A DNA stretch of 49,796 bases, taken from positions 1 through 49,796 of the forward strand of contig JAJJXM010000129.1 in the NCBI GenBank assembly GCA_024516155.1. The letters are read 5' to 3'. Positions 48,351-49,796 of the stretch are shown here, piece after piece. The DNA comes from Pyronema omphalodes. Lineage: Eukaryota; Ascomycota; Pezizomycetes; Pezizales; Pyronemataceae. The notes under the pieces were generated by a model. It saw nothing but the letters and a program-made list of their open reading frames with translations. It was not told the origin of the DNA and did not search any database. Position 1 is the stretch's first letter; every line of letters begins with the position of its first letter. Both the position numbers and the translations under genes were made by a program.

Positions 48351-49287
48351 GCTTGGTGCGTTCCTGTAGAGCCTCCCCTCTCTTTTTCATTCTGCAATTT
48401 CGGATTTTTTGTCCAGTTAATCCACAAAAAAAGCAGGAGTTCTCTTCAATGCTCGAGTATTGACGTTTTTTATTAGTTTTTGTTGCATGAAAGAACACTT
48501 CAGTGTTGTGGGTTGCCGACTGGCAATTCTCACACCACCTGTTGCCTTGATTTCGCTGAGTTCTGCTATTGTTGGACCAGCGTTGCTTCCTCCGCGGTTG
48601 AGGAGAATCGTGACCACTACTTGCAGAGTAGTAAGCATCGGTTTCTGCAGCTGGCTTGATACTGAGCTTCGTGACCTTCTCCTTTTCCTTGATGGCTTCA
48701 ATCACTGTCTCTACATCATCATTTCCCATCCGAAGAATTTCGATGGTAACAGCATAAGCCGGAGGAAGTGTTCGAAAAATATGAGATTTGAACACTGCAT
48801 CCGAGAGTTCTTCAGCTGTTCCCGCTGTCTGGTCCCGGATTTCCAACAGGGACGCTAGATAGTCACTGATTGAGACGCCCGGTGATGGTCTCAAATCCTG
48901 AAACTCTTGAAGCAGTGACTGTCGTCCCACTGCAGTACTAGCTGAATCACATTTCTTCGCAAGAGTTTTCCAAATCTCACAAAGATCGAAGCTTTTTGAA
49001 ATATCTTTTCGAATGATAGGAGTACATGAGTTGTAGATTGCAGCTACAGCTTTCTCACGTCGCTGAATAAAATTATCCCGTCTCATTTGAGCAATTTTTC
49101 GTTCTGCCTCAGTTGCTCCTTCAGCAGCCAGATCCGGCAAAGTTTTCATGCCTTCAACAATCTCCCAAGCTGAAGTTGCTCGAAGCACTCGAGTGATGTC
49201 CGTTTTCCAAGAGGAATAATTGGGTCCAGTGGGTCTTGGAAATGATCCATCCGGATGTTTGAAGATGTTGTTGTCTGTTGAAGACAT
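48343..49287 (-). CDS. gag: Copia gag (314 aa)
   Basis: It begins at ATG 49287, 93 bp after the priming site. The UBN2/copia-gag-like order is: NYSSWKTDITRVLRA, then WEIVEG, LQEFQDLRPSPGVSISDYL and a basic C-terminus with Cys pairs (CENCQSATH; CFFCGLTGQKIRNC, a CCHC-like knuckle with Gln at the His place). It should form the copia particle. No internal stop. Pol pieces follow in changing frames. Confidence 0.85.
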   Translation of the reverse strand: MSSTDNNIFKHPDGSFPRPTGPNYSSWKTDITRVLRATSAWEIVEGMKTLPDLAAEGATEAERKIAQMRRDNFIQRREKAVAAIYNSCTPIIRKDISKSFDLCEIWKTLAKKCDSASTAVGRQSLLQEFQDLRPSPGVSISDYLASLLEIRDQTAGTAEELSDAVFKSHIFRTLPPAYAVTIEILRMGNDDVETVIEAIKEKEKVTKLSIKPAAETDAYYSASSGHDSPQPRRKQRWSNNSRTQRNQGNRWCENCQSATHNTEVFFHATKTNKKRQYSSIEENSCFFCGLTGQKIRNCRMKKRGEALQERTKRA

Positions 49288-49380
49288 AGTGGCGTTGTGG
49301 TGAATTTGTTGTCGGGTTTTTGTTGAAGATGAAAAAGTATTCTGGTGTAATTGTAGCGGTTATGCGAAGGGCTCAGAACC

Positions 49381-49550
49381 TATTAAACTGAGTTTTTGAA
49401 GTGAGTTAGATTATTATTGACGAACGGTTCTAACTACAGTTTATATACTTGGAACCGTACTCCTCCGAGTAACATGACCAGTACGGACATGGCTGTTTCA
49501 ATATGTCCTTGTCATGTTGACTATTCAACATGACCGGTCCGTTTTCAACA
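49381..49550 (-). repeat. Copia 5' LTR (170 bp)
   Basis: It starts TGTTGAAAACGG at 49550 on the minus strand, next to gypsy E sequence CTATTGTTATC. It is the partner of 44294-44463. Confidence 0.83.
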
Positions 49551-49796
49551 CTATTGTTATCAGGCGCAAGTTTTACAGGCAAATTAGAATGCAAACACCT
49601 TGTTCTCTCTTGCTCGTTGTTCTTTAATAACCGCTCCGTGAAGACAGTAGCGCTGGTTGCCTGCGGCGCCACTGGCATCGCATTTGTGGATCGCAATTTC
49701 GCCTGCCATCACAAACTCCCTCTGACACCACTACCCACAGCCCGAACGGTCGAAGTCATTGAGGGCCGACCTATATCCTCGGGAAACATCACCCAC
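49551..49796 (+). pseudogene. pol: Protease of gypsy copy E, resumed after copia; active-site Asp replaced
   Basis: It continues the pol frame (LLSGASFTGKLECKH...) and aligns with 694-940 of copy A. The active-site segment reads VACGATG where A and F have DCGATG: GCC instead of GAC, so the catalytic Asp is Ala and this protease should be inactive. It runs off the window within the domain. Confidence 0.85.

Larger units (their letters stand above)
44117..49550 (-). mobile_element. Ty1/copia element with an extra truncated tandem start, degenerate
   Basis: Minus strand: LTR (49550-49381), priming site, gag, protease, integrase, RT, RNase H, polypurine tract, LTR (44463-44294), then a second leader/gag fragment. 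Integrase before RT defines Ty1/copia. The LTRs differ at about 7 of 170 positions, so it is older than gypsy copy B. It sits between gag and protease of gypsy E, with about 12 bp of E missing at the left junction. Confidence 0.92.
40677..49796 (+). mobile_element. Gypsy family-1 copy E, rearranged and interrupted by copia; runs off the window
   Basis: The order is complete LTR (40677-41198), leader plus partial gag (41199-41993), a second 5'-truncated LTR (41994-42450), leader and full gag (42451-44071), frameshift site, copia insertion (about 44113-49550), and protease (49551 on). The duplication of LTR plus gag start is a rearrangement inside one element or between two tandem copies. Its 3' half is outside the window, so its target duplication cannot be checked. 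Confidence 0.9.

Noticed and set aside
1..49796. Repeat-induced point mutation (RIP) as the cause of the stops
   Set aside because: The stops seen come from mixed changes (CAG to TAG, CAA to TAA, GGA to TGA, GAA to TAA, TCA to TGA, TTA to TGA) and not mainly C-to-T, and CG-rich sequence persists.

Overview
The window looks like a gene-poor, transposon-packed stretch of a filamentous ascomycete genome. Three families of Ty3/gypsy chromovirus (pol ending in a chromodomain), a Tad1-like LINE with an RNase H domain and a Ty1/copia element are nested in one another, and I see no host gene, tRNA, rRNA or CRISPR array anywhere in the 49.8 kb. A Pezizomycotina host (for example a truffle-like or other repeat-rich genome) is an inference from the element types; nothing here fixes the species.

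Layout. 1-4904 (+): 3' part of gypsy family-1 copy A (gag end, pol, 3' LTR). 4905-4982 and 12799-12915: a short unrecognised spacer, split by a complete gypsy family-2 copy B (4983-12798, minus strand, two 767-bp LTRs, 5-bp target duplication GATCG). 12916-28404 (+): a second family-2 copy, C, which has itself received a complete LINE (15437-22451, minus, 14-bp target duplication) in its PR-RT linker and a 1.9-kb 'half-LINE' (24218-26121, minus, 14-bp duplication) in its integrase. 28405-32163 (minus): family-1 copy F, cut off in RT by the end of C. 32164-33442: LTR-like remnants, including a ~1-kb LTR of a third gypsy family (H). H's chromodomain is split by a second LINE copy (33566-40576, minus, 16-bp duplication) and then by family-1 copy E (40677 to the window end, +). 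E contains a copia element (about 44117-49550, minus) between its gag and protease.

How the parts work. Both gypsy families keep gag and pol in different frames, and every junction visible carries a GGGAAAA heptamer 5-6 nt before a stem-loop, which looks like programmed -1 frameshifting. Family 2 also looks self-primed in the manner of Tf1: ten bases just inside the 5' LTR boundary are complementary to the predicted 5' end of the transcript. It also carries an extra reading frame after pol (Zn-ligand-like Cys/His cluster, Arg-rich stretch, C-terminal membrane-like segment) whose last part is encoded inside the LTR. The LINE has two ORFs joined by an ATGAATAG overlap and is intact in one copy. 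The half-LINE keeps related ends and an ORF1-like protein but no reverse transcriptase, so it probably depends on a full LINE.

Most gypsy and copia ORFs are broken by a few stops or single-base frameshifts; these are described, not repaired. Positions come from reading the sequence by eye, so element ends supported by target duplications or paired LTRs are firm, while the end of the family-H LTR, the inner end of the copia LTR and the remnants at 32164-32446 are tentative.
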